A stretch of 43,319 bases of DNA from Bacteroidales bacterium (GCA_015489465.1 WFZS01000081.1:1-43319); one strand, 5' to 3'; positions 26,301 to 34,981 are shown, numbered from the stretch's first letter. A program made the numbers and translations. Notes: generated by a model not told the origin, from the letters alone.

Positions 26301-27679
26301 GTGACGGATTTTTAAGAACATTGATGGTTGTAAGAGGTGTTAGCTTGAATTATAGAGAAGCGGATGGTACGTTGCTGCCCGGTTTTGTGTTGGAACCTAC
26401 AATATTCGGATATAATATTGATCAAGATGCTCCCGGTTTCGGGTTTATGTTCGGAAGCCAGAGGGATATAAGAGCTGATGCCGCTATGAAAGGGTGGATA
26501 ACAACGGATACCGTATTAAATAATCCTTACATTAAAAAACATTCGGAACAGGTAAATTACAAGGTTAACCTGGATTTGTGGAATATTATTAAAATAGACC
26601 TTGACGGTAACAGAATATTAACATCGGCATATCAGGCATATTACAGATATAATCCTTATACCGATTCATATATGGAGTTTTCGCCTGTTGAACACGGTAA
26701 TTTCAGCATTTCGTACAATATTATCAAAACATCATTCGGTACCAAAGGTGATTCGGTTTCTTCTCCGGTGTTTGAAACGTTTAAAAGTAACAGACTTTCC
26801 GTTGCTGAAAAACTTGCTCACAGTAACCCTGTTTGGAACGGACAATACTTTTTCGACTCCATTGCCGGACAGAAATTTCCCGTGGGATACGGTTCCAATC
26901 AGCAGGAAGTTATGTATTATTCATTCCTGGCGGCATACGGCGGAAGGGATATTTCAAAAATGGATTATAACAATCCGTTCCCCGAGATTCCTTTGCCCAA
27001 TTGGAACATAAACTTCAACGGATTTAACAACCTGGAGTTTATTAAAAATATTTTCAGAAGTTTCAACGTGCGTAGCGGTTACAGGTCAATGCTAAGTATA
27101 AATTCGTGGCAATCAAACCTTTTATACGATCCTCAAAATCCGGGTAATTTTTACCCTAACAGCATGAATTACGTTAACAAATACGATATAGGGGTGGTGT
27201 CGCTTATGGAAGATTTTTCTCCGTTGTTGGGTATCGATATGACCTTTAAAAACAGTTTGAGTACAAAACTCGAATATAGAAGGTCCCGGACTTTGACGAT
27301 GAGCTTTGTAAATAACCAGCTTACCGAGGTTTCAAGCAGCGAGTTTACTCTTGGCTTGGGCTATAGGGTAAAAGATTTGAAATTTTCAATAACAACCGGT
27401 AATTCAAAGAAAAATTTTAGCAGCGATTTAAATCTTAAACTTGATGTGGGTTTGAGGGATAATATTACCTTTTTACGTAGAATAGACGAAAATAACAATC
27501 AAATTTCCTCGGGAGCCCGTCAAATGACTTTCGACTTTTCCGCCGATTACATGCTGAGTCAAAGTCTCCAGCTAAGATTGTATGTAAACTATAACGGAAA
27601 CAATCCGTATATCTCGGCTCAATATGCAACGGCATCTACTAACGCGGGCTTCTCATTGAGGTTTAATTTGGCACAATAA
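20381..27679 (+). CDS. sprA: SprA (Sov), T9SS outer-membrane translocon
   Basis: SprA forms the very large beta-barrel through which folded T9SS cargo crosses the outer membrane. The 2432-residue length and repeated SprA_N blocks identify it (for example RPQGSAEVSFGILVNKRDDPN near 160 and IEFKANYNTESSFNFENTLKL near 208). The start is GTG at 20381: there is no ATG before the signal peptide (about 1-30, ending NVYAQN), and an in-frame later start would remove it. A Ser/Lys/Arg-rich insert (about residues 1924-1965) breaks the barrel sequence and is probably an exposed loop. Likely cargo in this window are the jelly-roll lyase and the beta-helix protein. The stop is 13 bp from that of the opposing parC gene. 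Confidence 0.96.
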   Translation: MRRFNYYLKIFSFVIILLAGTSGLRNVYAQNTTPSDTTNVNDTTINLIYPFNDFTGNPFLDNVSSPLFLKNPSNIKQEIIYNPETNTYEFVNKVGNFTYRPPTTMDFKDYQKYRLNKDIYDYWKERAGVEGTSEGKRLIPKLYVGGKAFETIFGSNTIDIRPQGSAEVSFGILVNKRDDPNLDYRQRRVASFDFNESIQMNVIAKIGDKIEFKANYNTESSFNFENTLKLKYEGDEDEIIKLIEAGNVSLPLRSSLIRGSQSLFGIKTILQFGKTTVTAVYSEQQSETKNIKVEGGAQSNSFQLKALDYEENRHFFLSQYFRDNYERALKDLPVISSDIVINKVEVWVTNIGPATQENRNIVAFTDLGENNPAKIYNEHISPIPGKVYPSNFSNDLLYQMDTLQLRDVNNVSNYLSGDPFNIGQQGYMVAGEDYVKLENARKLDQSEYTVNKKLGFISLNTSISDDQVVAVAIQYSVIGTNEVFQVGEFSDQGVTAPNCLIVKLLKSNVLNTRMPMWDLMMKNVYSIGAYQVQRKDFIFNILYSGDKNGVPTGYFMEGPSDVKGKPLIHLFNLDNLDNQLNPVPGGDGIFDFIDNAATNGGTIESKNGRIFFPVLEPFGSFVHDSLFPSNPELAEKYSYDSLYTQTKAAAEQYPDKNRYILEGFYQSSSGSEISLNALNVPQGSVTVTAGGVPLVENVDYTVDYTLGRVRILNEGILNSGTPINVSLESNSMFNVLQKRMMGLHVDHEVNKDFHIGGTILNLHERPLTQKVNYGDDPISNTIWGMDLSYRKDSRWLTNIIDKLPGISTNVVSKIQADAEFAQFLPGHAKVIGKTGVSYIDDFEGAKSTIDLKYPSSWFLASTPQGQPDLFPEGSSRDLDYGKNRARLAWYIIDPTIFYSRSGSLRPPNIDKDEISKNSTRQVLETEVFPNKDIPNGRPTTIPVLNLAYYPDERGPYNFDVDGLDENGKLQNPESRWGGIMRKIETSDFEAANIEYIEFWMMDPFSEDSDNSGEIYFDLGEISEDILKDGRKSYENGLPVSDVVENVDTTVWGRVPNMQALVESFSNVPGSRKYQDVGYDGLGSTHGLQDENSFYKSDYLDKIAQKFGPNSLAYKQAVADPAADDYHYFRGSDYDQDAKYSSILERYKKFNGVEGNSPTDDLNPENYPIAATNLPNVEDINRDNTLSETERYFQYKVKLDPNEMEVGKNHIADIQVAKNVRLANGKVLPEVKWYQFRIPITNPEKIVGNITDFRSIRFMRLFMRGFKKPIVCRFATMELIRSEWRRYKHSLLADGEYIPSDDGTETKFVVSTVNIEENGRRTPIPYVIPPGIRRETNFATTDYVRLNEQALQFDVINLQDGDARGTFKTTDFDFRQYKKLKMYIHAEKRFEDEPLEYGDLKVFIRIGADFTHNYYEYEIPVKFTPWGTSVNNPDEIWPQENEMVINLEDLVKVKQHRNVKLRDPNSNESITKPYKEYLGDATVTVVGNPSISDVKGVLLGVRNPKKVSGSSFADDGNPKSAILWFNELRLTDFNDKPGWATTGRLQADLADLGRVSLMGSYTSAGFGGIDQRVNEIPLDYQSSMQVATDIDWGKFLPKSGLVVPMHFDYGFTNITPKYDPMNPDILLSDNLDTYTTKQNRDSIKDLSIDQTKRTNLNLMNVRKQRKGGRGKRKPRGYDLENFDASFSYSKLEHSNIDIEEEVHKKYQGGLGYNYSARPKNVKPFKKISFLSKSKYFQLIKDFNFYYLPKYISVRTDMTRDFTKKQFRDKSFGDIITYPTYNRVWNWNRDFSLKYDLAKSLSFELSTRGRAYVDEPVVYVDDKNSPAWDQYRKQIWDNILDFGTMQNFNQTFRATYNLPLRKFPLVDWLKASASYQALYSWVASPKSVQARFGNTIENSGDIQLNGSGDLVKFYNKINYLKKLNTKSRGRGSSRGRKSSKEKSKKDKKSETESKDGKSVSDSTNTKPKINYTKIIGDGFLRTLMVVRGVSLNYREADGTLLPGFVLEPTIFGYNIDQDAPGFGFMFGSQRDIRADAAMKGWITTDTVLNNPYIKKHSEQVNYKVNLDLWNIIKIDLDGNRILTSAYQAYYRYNPYTDSYMEFSPVEHGNFSISYNIIKTSFGTKGDSVSSPVFETFKSNRLSVAEKLAHSNPVWNGQYFFDSIAGQKFPVGYGSNQQEVMYYSFLAAYGGRDISKMDYNNPFPEIPLPNWNINFNGFNNLEFIKNIFRSFNVRSGYRSMLSINSWQSNLLYDPQNPGNFYPNSMNYVNKYDIGVVSLMEDFSPLLGIDMTFKNSLSTKLEYRRSRTLTMSFVNNQLTEVSSSEFTLGLGYRVKDLKFSITTGNSKKNFSSDLNLKLDVGLRDNITFLRRIDENNNQISSGARQMTFDFSADYMLSQSLQLRLYVNYNGNNPYISAQYATASTNAGFSLRFNLAQ

Positions 27680-27692
27680 AAACCCGGTTAAA

Positions 27693-30473
27693 TTAAAAAT
27701 CGAATAATTTAGGCTGATTATTGTCTTCGCCTTTATTGTTTTTGCCGTTCTTTTTACCCTGTGTCTTCTTTTTTGGTTTTTCTTCTTTAACAACAGGCAT
27801 TTCGTCAAAAAGAGGTAAAGTATCGCCCTCGGGTATTAACTCTTCATTACCGGGAGTTTCATTTTTTTTATCCTGAACCTCTTCATCCTTTGAATCGGTA
27901 TTTTCACTTTTCTCTCCTGTTTCTTCTTGTGCAGGAGGCTCGTAAGGTAGAGGTTCCAGCAATTTCACCTTTTTAATTTCTTTGGAACTCAATCTTTTTC
28001 CTTTGGCTTTGTAGCTTTTTACACCTATGAAGTCGGCCGGAAATATTATATCCACTTCGTTACCGTCTTTCTTAATCAGTTCAACTTCCAGCCTCGGCAG
28101 ATAATCCAATGAAAACAGAATAAGTTTGGAACCTTTACTTTCGGGAATGAAAAGGTATTTTTTGTTGACGGGTGTGTCTTCGGGTATTTGAAACCTCTTT
28201 ATATAATATCTTTTTTGTTCTCCGTCAAGGTAAACGGCTGTTATTATTTTGTCGGGATCAAACTTTTCGATATGAACCATTTCATCGTCAAAGTGTGTTG
28301 CCAGATCGAACCCCGTTAGTTTAAATTCGCCTGTTGAGAGTATTGTAAGTATTTTGTCGTTACCTTTAAATTCACCTAAAAATACTCCTCTTTCGTTGGT
28401 GTTAAGTCTGCGTACCGTTTCATCGTACCAAATTTTTCTGGCGGCAAGCGTGGATACTCCTTCTTCGCGTTTTGTTATACTTCTTACCGGGTTTTTTGTC
28501 AAAGTATTGCCGCGTGACGACCTTCCTTTAATGGCCAAAGTACTGAAATCAAAATCAAAACTCGTTTTTTTCAATTTCGGTCTCGGACGTAGTTTAACTT
28601 TGACTATTTCAGCCTCACCGTTCGGATTTGCGGAAAAATAAACGACTTTCGAGCCGGGTGTACCTTGAGTAAGGTCGTACTCTTTTTCGCGTGTAACACC
28701 TTTTACGGCAAACCTCTTAACATAGTAATTACCGTGTTTGCCGTCGCGGTAAATCATATTGTAAATAGTCCTGTCGTCATTTTTCTTAAAAACTCCGACG
28801 TGGATAATGTCTTCACCAACAAATACTTTAGGTGCTATTTTAACAACCTGGAAAGTTCCGTTTGCCCTGAAAACTATAATGTCGTCAATATCGGAACACT
28901 CCGTAACAAATTCGTCTTTCTTCAATGAAGTTCCTATAAAACCTTCCTCCCTGTTGACATACAATTTGGTGTTGGCAACGGCAACCATCGAAGCGTTTAT
29001 AGTATCGAAGTTTCTTATCTCCGTTTTACGTTCTTTTCCTTTTCCGTATTTTTTCTTTATTTGCCTGAAATAATTTATGGTATAGTCAACAAGATGGTCA
29101 AGATGGTTCTTAACCTCTTCCATTTCGGCTTCCACGGCTTTAATCTGTTCGTCAGCCTTGAAAGCATTATATTTTGATATTCTTTTGATTTTTATTTCCG
29201 TCAGTCTCACCAAATCGTCGTGTGTAACATCGCGGCGTAATATCTTTTTAAAAGGTTCCAAGCCCTTGTCTATTGTCGTTAATACACAATCCCAGGTTTC
29301 GCATTTTTCGATTTTAAGATAAATCCTGTTTTCTATAAATATTTTTTCAAGCGAGTAGTTGTGCCACAGGTCCTCCAACTCCGAAAGACGTATTTCAAGT
29401 TCTTGTTTTAAAAGTGAAACCGTATGGTCGGTGTTGTATTTCAATATCTCTTTTACCGATATGAACTGCGGACGACCTTCCGCTATAACGCAGGCATTCG
29501 GCGAAATTGAAACTTCGCAATTTGTAAAGGCATACAAAGCGTCAATTGTTTGATCGGGCGACACATTGCCTGCGAGGTGGATAACTATTTCAACGTTTTC
29601 GGCGGTATTATCGTCTATCTTTTTGATTTTTATTTTCCCTTTGTCGTTTGCGGCGACTATGGAATCTATAAGAGAACTCGTTGTGGTAGTGTAAGGTATT
29701 TCTGTTATAACAAGAGTTTTTTTGTCACGCTGTTGAATTTTTGCACGAACCCTTATTTTACCTCCTCTTAATCCGTCGTTGTATTTTGAAAAGTCGGCTT
29801 GTCCGCCCGTTTGGAAGTCGGGCAACAGCTCAAAATCCTGCCCTTTAAGATACTTTATGGAAGCATCTATAAGTTCGTTAAAGTTGTGCGGCAATATCTT
29901 TGACGCCAATCCAACGGCTATACCTTCAACACCTTGAGCCAGTAAAAGCGGGAATTTAACGGGTAATGTAACGGGTTCTTTATTTCTTCCGTCGTACGAG
30001 GGCTTCCAAACGGTGGTTTTCGGGTTAAACACCACCTCTTTGGCAAATTTTGAAAGCCTCGCTTCTATATATCTCGGAGCAGCGGCACTGTCACCCGTAA
30101 GAATGTTACCCCAGTTACCTTGAGTTTCTATTAAAAGTTCTTTTTGTCCCAATTGAACAAGTGCATCACCTATTGAAGCATCACCGTGAGGGTGAAATTG
30201 CATGGTATGGCCTATAATGTTGGCAACCTTGTTAAATCTGCCGTCGTCAAGGCGGTACATTGCGTGAAGTATGCGGCGTTGTACTGGTTTCAATCCGTCG
30301 TTAACATCCGGAACGGCTCTTTCCAAAATAACATACGAAGCATAATCGAGGAACCAGTTTTTATACATTCCCCGTAAATGCATCGGCTTTCTTCCTTCTT
30401 CTGTTCTATTTTGTTCGTTTTCGAATTCCTCAGGTTTCTCTATACCTTCCATTTCATTCAATTCGTCACTCAT
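27693..30473 (-). CDS. parC: DNA topoisomerase IV subunit A (ParC)
   Basis: Type IIA topoisomerase cleavage subunit, decatenating chromosomes together with ParE. From the ATG at 30473 (preceded by GCGGGAA) the product is 926 residues starting MSDELNEMEGI; a longer frame from 30530 would overlap the upstream gene and lacks support. The family core is clear: ERAVPDVNDGLKPVQRRIL near 51-69, GHTMQFHPHGDASIGDALV near 88-106, and catalytic Tyr135 in SAAAPRYIEARL. The C-terminal half is a degenerate beta-propeller without an evident GyrA box, favouring ParC over GyrA. The last 80 or so residues are Glu/Lys-rich and probably disordered. parE is not adjacent; the upstream neighbour, 22 bp away, is the BatA-like gene. 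Confidence 0.9.
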   Translation of the reverse strand: MSDELNEMEGIEKPEEFENEQNRTEEGRKPMHLRGMYKNWFLDYASYVILERAVPDVNDGLKPVQRRILHAMYRLDDGRFNKVANIIGHTMQFHPHGDASIGDALVQLGQKELLIETQGNWGNILTGDSAAAPRYIEARLSKFAKEVVFNPKTTVWKPSYDGRNKEPVTLPVKFPLLLAQGVEGIAVGLASKILPHNFNELIDASIKYLKGQDFELLPDFQTGGQADFSKYNDGLRGGKIRVRAKIQQRDKKTLVITEIPYTTTTSSLIDSIVAANDKGKIKIKKIDDNTAENVEIVIHLAGNVSPDQTIDALYAFTNCEVSISPNACVIAEGRPQFISVKEILKYNTDHTVSLLKQELEIRLSELEDLWHNYSLEKIFIENRIYLKIEKCETWDCVLTTIDKGLEPFKKILRRDVTHDDLVRLTEIKIKRISKYNAFKADEQIKAVEAEMEEVKNHLDHLVDYTINYFRQIKKKYGKGKERKTEIRNFDTINASMVAVANTKLYVNREEGFIGTSLKKDEFVTECSDIDDIIVFRANGTFQVVKIAPKVFVGEDIIHVGVFKKNDDRTIYNMIYRDGKHGNYYVKRFAVKGVTREKEYDLTQGTPGSKVVYFSANPNGEAEIVKVKLRPRPKLKKTSFDFDFSTLAIKGRSSRGNTLTKNPVRSITKREEGVSTLAARKIWYDETVRRLNTNERGVFLGEFKGNDKILTILSTGEFKLTGFDLATHFDDEMVHIEKFDPDKIITAVYLDGEQKRYYIKRFQIPEDTPVNKKYLFIPESKGSKLILFSLDYLPRLEVELIKKDGNEVDIIFPADFIGVKSYKAKGKRLSSKEIKKVKLLEPLPYEPPAQEETGEKSENTDSKDEEVQDKKNETPGNEELIPEGDTLPLFDEMPVVKEEKPKKKTQGKKNGKNNKGEDNNQPKLFDF

Positions 30474-30495
30474 ATACGATTCCCGCTTTTTTAAA

Positions 30496-32523
30496 TTATT
30501 TCCACAGGCGCAAGATAAGAGCCTCGGCAAGTAACATTAACAATGCGAAAATAATAAATAGCTTCCATAATTGAGAGCCTTTTCGTTCATCGTTAATAAC
30601 TTTCCTTATATTGTTAATTTCTCCAAATTCAATCTTGTAATTTGTTACCGGACTTTTACGCAGTAACGAGTCCAACGTTTCCGCAGAATAAAAATCGGGA
30701 TCGGACTCTTTACGGTCGTAATTATATGCAACTACAAAATAAACGGAATCGTTTAATATACCTTGATAATAACCGGCTTTGCTTATTAAATTATTTATAA
30801 AAAATGTTGTTTTTCCTCCTTGCGTCTTTTGTCCCGGAATAAATTCATAATCACTGTCTTTCAACATGAAAGTGAAAACTTTATCTTTGTTACCGGTATA
30901 ATACGGAAGCGTTATTTTATCGTCTTTTCCAATGGTATAAAACAGTTTTGAGTTATTTGCGGAAGTTAAAGCCGGACCGAACATTATTCCCGTGAAAAGA
31001 GGGTTGAACATAAGGTCGGTCACTTTTTTATCTAAAGGAGCCGTGAGAATGAAAAGATTGCCGTTATCCGTGTTTTTCGATACGATAAATTCATCACCGT
31101 TAAGCAGATTTACCAAACTTTGGTAACCCGAAGTATAGTGGTATTTAAACGGATAATGAAATTTGACTTTGGGAAGGTCGGGATTTGCGGGTATTTTGCT
31201 GATAATCTCTTTAAATACCGGCGACTTTATGTTAATATTTTTAACACGGGTTTCCGAAGTGTCGGGAGATGATAATTTTCCGCCTCCCGTGCTTTTTAAA
31301 AACAAGTTAATGGAGTTTATATCACTGTTTATTCCCGGAATCAAAAGAACATTTCCCCCACTCTTTAAAAAGTTTTTCAACGACTCCGTTATACCGCTGG
31401 TAAGTTCGTCCGGTTCGTCCAATATAATCAAATCGAACATTTTAAAATCGGCAGTGTTGAGATGCGATAATTTTTGTTCGTGAAAATCAAATGAGGTGTC
31501 GGATAAATAAAATGTTTGAAGATATTTGTTGGGACTTCCGTTGTTAATATCCAATATTTTTATTCTCTTGTTAATTTTAAATGAGAACAACAAATCATCA
31601 TCAAAAGTAACCGGATAATCCTCAATGGTTATTTTACCGTATTGCCAACCTGTTTCGTAGGGAATAAATTCAAATTCCACCTCTTTTGACTTGTGAGGTA
31701 AAAGATCGATGCCTTCTACATTTTTTTGTTTGCCGTTGATAAAGAGTTTTACAGGTATTTTTTCGTAAGCCGCCGAAGAGGCGTTTTTTATTACCGTTTT
31801 TAATTTTGCCGTACTTCCGGGCAATATAACGGGCTTTGTAAAATAACAGGTGTCAACATAAATATTTTTATTGTTGGTATGTTTAACAGGTAGAAAAATA
31901 TAACGGTTTACCGAATCGTTAATGAAATTTTCTATGTCAAAAGCGTATTTCTGAAAGTCTGAAAACCAGTAGGAATTATAGCTTTCAATGTTCTTTAACA
32001 ATTTCTTTTGTCTTATGTCGATATCGGAAAATTTTCTGCTTACCGGTGATATTTTCAGTTTCTCGATGGAATTTAGAGCTTCTTTTTTCGAAACGGTTCT
32101 TTTACCTGAAAAGTAATCGTTGGTTTGAATCAAAAATCTTACATCGTTTTCCGAACTCTTTATAATTTCGGTGGCAAGGTTTCTTGCTACTTCAAACGCC
32201 ATACCTCTTTCCGTTTCACCTTCCATACTGAACGAGTTGTCGATATATAAACTTTTGACTTTCGAAACCGAACCGGTATGTCTATCACCTAGCCTGGGAC
32301 CTGCAAAAGCAATTACAATGGAGGCAACGGCAAAAATTCTGGTTAGTAAAACAATAAAGTGTTTTAATTTATTTTGTTTTTTTGTTTGTTTTAAGATGTT
32401 TTTTAGAAGTGAAACATCGCTGAAATAAATCTTTCTATATCTCCTGAAATTGAAAAGGTGTATTATTACCGGTATCAGAGCCAGAAACAACCACCATAAT
32501 ATTTCGGGATGAAGAAAATACAT
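30496..32523 (-). CDS. BatA/VWA-like membrane protein
   Basis: The 675-residue protein opens with the Bacteroidota BatA N-terminal double-membrane domain (MYFLHPEILWWLFLALIPVI, then the HLFNFRRYRKIYFSDVSLL signature and a second helix near 57-75). A von Willebrand A-like domain follows with an intact MIDAS DNSFS at 95-99. A long periplasmic beta-rich and Rossmann-like region ends in a C-terminal membrane helix (LWKLFIIFALLMLLAEALIL). Family members are linked to aerotolerance (Bat) operons or stand alone, as here; the biochemical role is unknown. It is probably co-transcribed with parC, 22 bp downstream, and has its own promoter facing away from nadK. Confidence 0.85.
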   Translation of the reverse strand: MYFLHPEILWWLFLALIPVIIHLFNFRRYRKIYFSDVSLLKNILKQTKKQNKLKHFIVLLTRIFAVASIVIAFAGPRLGDRHTGSVSKVKSLYIDNSFSMEGETERGMAFEVARNLATEIIKSSENDVRFLIQTNDYFSGKRTVSKKEALNSIEKLKISPVSRKFSDIDIRQKKLLKNIESYNSYWFSDFQKYAFDIENFINDSVNRYIFLPVKHTNNKNIYVDTCYFTKPVILPGSTAKLKTVIKNASSAAYEKIPVKLFINGKQKNVEGIDLLPHKSKEVEFEFIPYETGWQYGKITIEDYPVTFDDDLLFSFKINKRIKILDINNGSPNKYLQTFYLSDTSFDFHEQKLSHLNTADFKMFDLIILDEPDELTSGITESLKNFLKSGGNVLLIPGINSDINSINLFLKSTGGGKLSSPDTSETRVKNINIKSPVFKEIISKIPANPDLPKVKFHYPFKYHYTSGYQSLVNLLNGDEFIVSKNTDNGNLFILTAPLDKKVTDLMFNPLFTGIMFGPALTSANNSKLFYTIGKDDKITLPYYTGNKDKVFTFMLKDSDYEFIPGQKTQGGKTTFFINNLISKAGYYQGILNDSVYFVVAYNYDRKESDPDFYSAETLDSLLRKSPVTNYKIEFGEINNIRKVINDERKGSQLWKLFIIFALLMLLAEALILRLWK

Positions 32524-32548
32524 TATTATATTTTTTATTGTAAGATTG

Positions 32549-32556
32549 CAAAAGTA
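32549..32556 (-). promoter_or_regulatory. -7 element of the batA-like/parC unit
   Basis: The minus strand reads TACTTTTG, the strongest form of the TAnnTTTG box, 25 bp before the ATG at 32523. No TTG is found 19-20 bp upstream. It is about 40 bp from the divergent nadK -7 box, so the two promoters share one short control region. Confidence 0.6.
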
Positions 32557-32595
32557 ACTTTTTTGTTTTAGACTGTTTACCGGTGAGAATTTAGT

Positions 32596-32603
32596 TAGAT
32601 TTG
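32596..32603 (+). promoter_or_regulatory. -7 element of nadK
   Basis: TAGATTTG matches TAnnTTTG and sits 20 bp before the nadK ATG at 32624, giving a very short leader. A convincing -33 TTG was not found. Confidence 0.5.
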
Positions 32604-32623
32604 CATCAACAAAATATAATAAA

Positions 32624-33502
32624 ATGAGAGTTGCGATTTTCGGGAAAACATATAAACCTGAGCAGCGTGAATATTTAAAGCTTTTTTTCGAAGAACTTGA
32701 AAAACGTAATGCTTTATTGTGTTTTCATAAGCCGTATTTTGAAAAAATAGAACACGAATTATCGTTAGGGGATAATATTTGCTTTTACGGCAATTATAAC
32801 GACCTGAAAAATAAAGCGGATATCATGATTTCCATAGGAGGTGACGGAACAATTCTCGATACACTTCCTTTTATAAAAGATTCGGGAATTCCCGTATTAG
32901 GGATAAACCTGGGACGGCTCGGGTTCTTGTCGAGTATTTCGAAAAATGAAATAGTGGATGCTTTGGATAATTTATGGAATAAAAAATACACTATCGAACC
33001 AAGAACATTGCTCCGCCTTGAAAAACCCGAAGGTATTTTTCATGACCAAAATTTTGCTTTGAATGATATTACCGTTTATCGAAACAGTAAAACATCATTA
33101 ATAACCGTGCATGTTTACCTAAATGATAAATTTTTGAATACTTATTGGGGTGACGGACTTATAATATCCACACCTACAGGCTCCACAGCTTATTCTTTAA
33201 GTGTCGGAGGACCTATTGTTGCACCGGGAACGGAAAATTTTGTAGTTGCTCCCATCGCTTCACACAATTTAACGGTACGTCCTATCGTTATACAGGATAA
33301 TAATATAATAAAAATCCGGACGGAAGGGCGTAAAGATAGTTATGTTTTATCGTTGGATTCACATCAAACAACCATGGATATAAACGGTGAATTGATAATC
33401 AGGAAATGTGATTTTAAAGTGAATCTGATACAGATGTATGATAAAGATTTTTATACCACAATACGTGAAAAGTTGTTGTGGGGTAAAGACATTAGAAATT
33501 AA
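32624..33502 (+). CDS. nadK: NAD kinase
   Basis: Phosphorylates NAD at the 2'-hydroxyl of its adenosine ribose to give NADP. The 292-residue product has the family GGDGT motif at 72-76 (MISIGGDGTILDT), the GINLGRLGFLSS block near 95-106, the FALNDITVYR region near 145-155 and the glycine-rich TPTGSTAYSLSVGGPIV near 183-199. Length is normal. It heads the cluster nadK-porG-uppS-bamA-skp-skp. The porG-like gene follows after 69 bp and has its own -7 box, so nadK may be transcribed both alone and with the cluster. Confidence 0.96.
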   Translation: MRVAIFGKTYKPEQREYLKLFFEELEKRNALLCFHKPYFEKIEHELSLGDNICFYGNYNDLKNKADIMISIGGDGTILDTLPFIKDSGIPVLGINLGRLGFLSSISKNEIVDALDNLWNKKYTIEPRTLLRLEKPEGIFHDQNFALNDITVYRNSKTSLITVHVYLNDKFLNTYWGDGLIISTPTGSTAYSLSVGGPIVAPGTENFVVAPIASHNLTVRPIVIQDNNIIKIRTEGRKDSYVLSLDSHQTTMDINGELIIRKCDFKVNLIQMYDKDFYTTIREKLLWGKDIRN

Positions 33503-33525
33503 TAAAAAGACTAATGAAAAAAGAC

Positions 33526-33533
33526 TATTTTTG
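33526..33533 (+). promoter_or_regulatory. -7 element upstream of the porG-like gene
   Basis: TATTTTTG matches TAnnTTTG and lies 38 bp before the porG-like ATG. No TTG is found at the -33 position. It would drive porG-uppS-bamA-skp. Confidence 0.45.
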
Positions 33534-33571
33534 CCGTTTTGAAATTCCGGATGGAATAGGAGAGTAACAGT

Positions 33572-34198
33572 ATGATGTTTTTTATAAAAAATAAGTTTGT
33601 TTTTCTTTATTTGGGAATGGCATTATTGTCTTTTGTTTCTAACGTAAATGCTCAAACTATTGAAGTAGGTTTGTCCGGAGGAGGAGCCTATTTACTTACC
33701 GATTCCGTAAGGGCAGTTCCGTTTGAGCAACCCGGATGGTCGGCCGGAGGAGTGGTAAGATATAACTTTAATACAAGATGGTCCGCCCGTTTTTCATATA
33801 ATTATATGAATTTCAAAAACGTAAAACCTTTTAATGATACATTGAGTATAAATGACGTTTCGTTAGTGGGTGAGTTTAATTTTTTCGATTATGATATAGG
33901 TAGTGAGAAAAACAACATTTCTCCTTATTTGTTCGGAGGAATCAGCGGGTTGAGTTACAAAATCAGTTCGGATACTCTAAGAGGAAATGCGGCATTAACA
34001 TTCGGAGTGGGTTTAAAGTACAGCTTGTCCGATAGAATCGGCATGGGTTTTGAATGGGGTATGCGTAAAACTTTTACCGATAAGTTGGATAGAAATGACA
34101 TTGACGGTACTTTTTTCTATGGTAGTGACTGGTATAATTTTACGGGGATAAGTATTACTTATAAATTTAATGTGATAAAACATGGTGCTTGTAGATAA
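33572..34198 (+). CDS. porG: PorG-like outer-membrane beta-barrel protein (DUF6089), T9SS component
   Basis: The 208-residue protein has a signal peptide (about 1-27, ending VNAQT) and a small eight-strand barrel: alternating strands such as GWSAGGVVRYNFNTRWSARF, SPYLFGGISGLSYKI, LTFGVGLKYSLSDRIGMGFE and ISITYKFNV. Size, strand pattern and location directly before uppS and bamA match PorG, an outer-membrane protein that interacts with PorK/PorN in the T9SS of Porphyromonas gingivalis. The sequence alone would only say DUF6089-type barrel; the gene order raises the confidence. SprA in the same window shows the host has a T9SS. Confidence 0.75.
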   Translation: MMFFIKNKFVFLYLGMALLSFVSNVNAQTIEVGLSGGGAYLLTDSVRAVPFEQPGWSAGGVVRYNFNTRWSARFSYNYMNFKNVKPFNDTLSINDVSLVGEFNFFDYDIGSEKNNISPYLFGGISGLSYKISSDTLRGNAALTFGVGLKYSLSDRIGMGFEWGMRKTFTDKLDRNDIDGTFFYGSDWYNFTGISITYKFNVIKHGACR

Positions 34199-34221
34199 TC
34201 AAGTCACAAATTAAAATACTG

Positions 34222-34968
34222 ATGAGTTTTAAAGACAAAATAGTAAAGGAAAAAGTCCCGCAGCATGTAGCAATAATTATGGACGGTAACGGTCGCTGGG
34301 CAAAAAAGCACGGCAAACAACGTTACGAAGGTCATTATCAAGGAGTGGAATCCGTTAGGAAAATAACGGAAGCGGCAGCGGAGATAGGTGTTAAATATCT
34401 TACCCTTTACGCATTTTCAACCGAGAATTGGCGAAGACCCAAAGAAGAGGTTGACGCTTTAATGCATCTTTTTGTACAAACTATAGAAAAAGAATTGCCT
34501 ACATTAAATAAAAATAATATACGTTTAAGGGCAATAGGCGATATTGAAAGTCTGCCCGAAGAAAATATAAAACGGCTAAAGGAAACCATAGCTAAAACCG
34601 AGAAAAACAATAAAATGGATTTGATTCTTGCATTAAGCTATAGCGGTCGTTGGGAAATAGTTGATGCCGTTAGAAAAATAATGAAAGACCGGGAAAAAGG
34701 ATTAATTAAACCGGAAGATATTGATGAAAAAGTATTTGCACGTTATCTTAATACTGCCGGAATACCTGATCCCGAACTTTTAATTCGTACAAGCGGGGAG
34801 TTGCGTATAAGTAATTACCTGTTGTGGCAAATAGCTTATACGGAATTGTATGTTACTAAAAAATTGTGGCCTGATTTCGGAAAAGAGGATTTTTATAAAG
34901 CAATTGTGGATTTCCAAAACAGGGAAAGAAGATTCGGTATGACGGGTGAACAAATAAAAGGAAGTTAA
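34222..34968 (+). CDS. uppS: Isoprenyl transferase (undecaprenyl diphosphate synthase)
   Basis: Cis-prenyltransferase that extends farnesyl diphosphate with isopentenyl units to the C55 lipid carrier used for peptidoglycan and surface glycans. The 248-residue product has the diagnostic IIMDGNGRWAKKHG block with catalytic Asp21, then GHYQGVESVRKI, LTLYAFSTENWRRP near 66-79, and the C-terminal PDPELLIRTSGELRISNYLLWQIAY. All conserved residues are intact. It is soluble and cytoplasmic. The start is 24 bp after the porG-like stop, and bamA starts 14 bp after its own stop. Confidence 0.97.
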   Translation: MSFKDKIVKEKVPQHVAIIMDGNGRWAKKHGKQRYEGHYQGVESVRKITEAAAEIGVKYLTLYAFSTENWRRPKEEVDALMHLFVQTIEKELPTLNKNNIRLRAIGDIESLPEENIKRLKETIAKTEKNNKMDLILALSYSGRWEIVDAVRKIMKDREKGLIKPEDIDEKVFARYLNTAGIPDPELLIRTSGELRISNYLLWQIAYTELYVTKKLWPDFGKEDFYKAIVDFQNRERRFGMTGEQIKGS

Positions 34969-34981
34969 TTACAGGTTGGAA

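Noticed and set aside
27680-27692. Bidirectional terminator between sprA and parC
   Set aside because: The 13-bp gap has no stem; sequence around it (ACCCGGTT) gives no stable hairpin.
30474-30530. N-terminal extension of parC
   Set aside because: It overlaps the upstream BatA-like gene and includes a non-conserved Cys-rich stretch; the ATG at 30473 has a better ribosome site and fits the family N-terminus.
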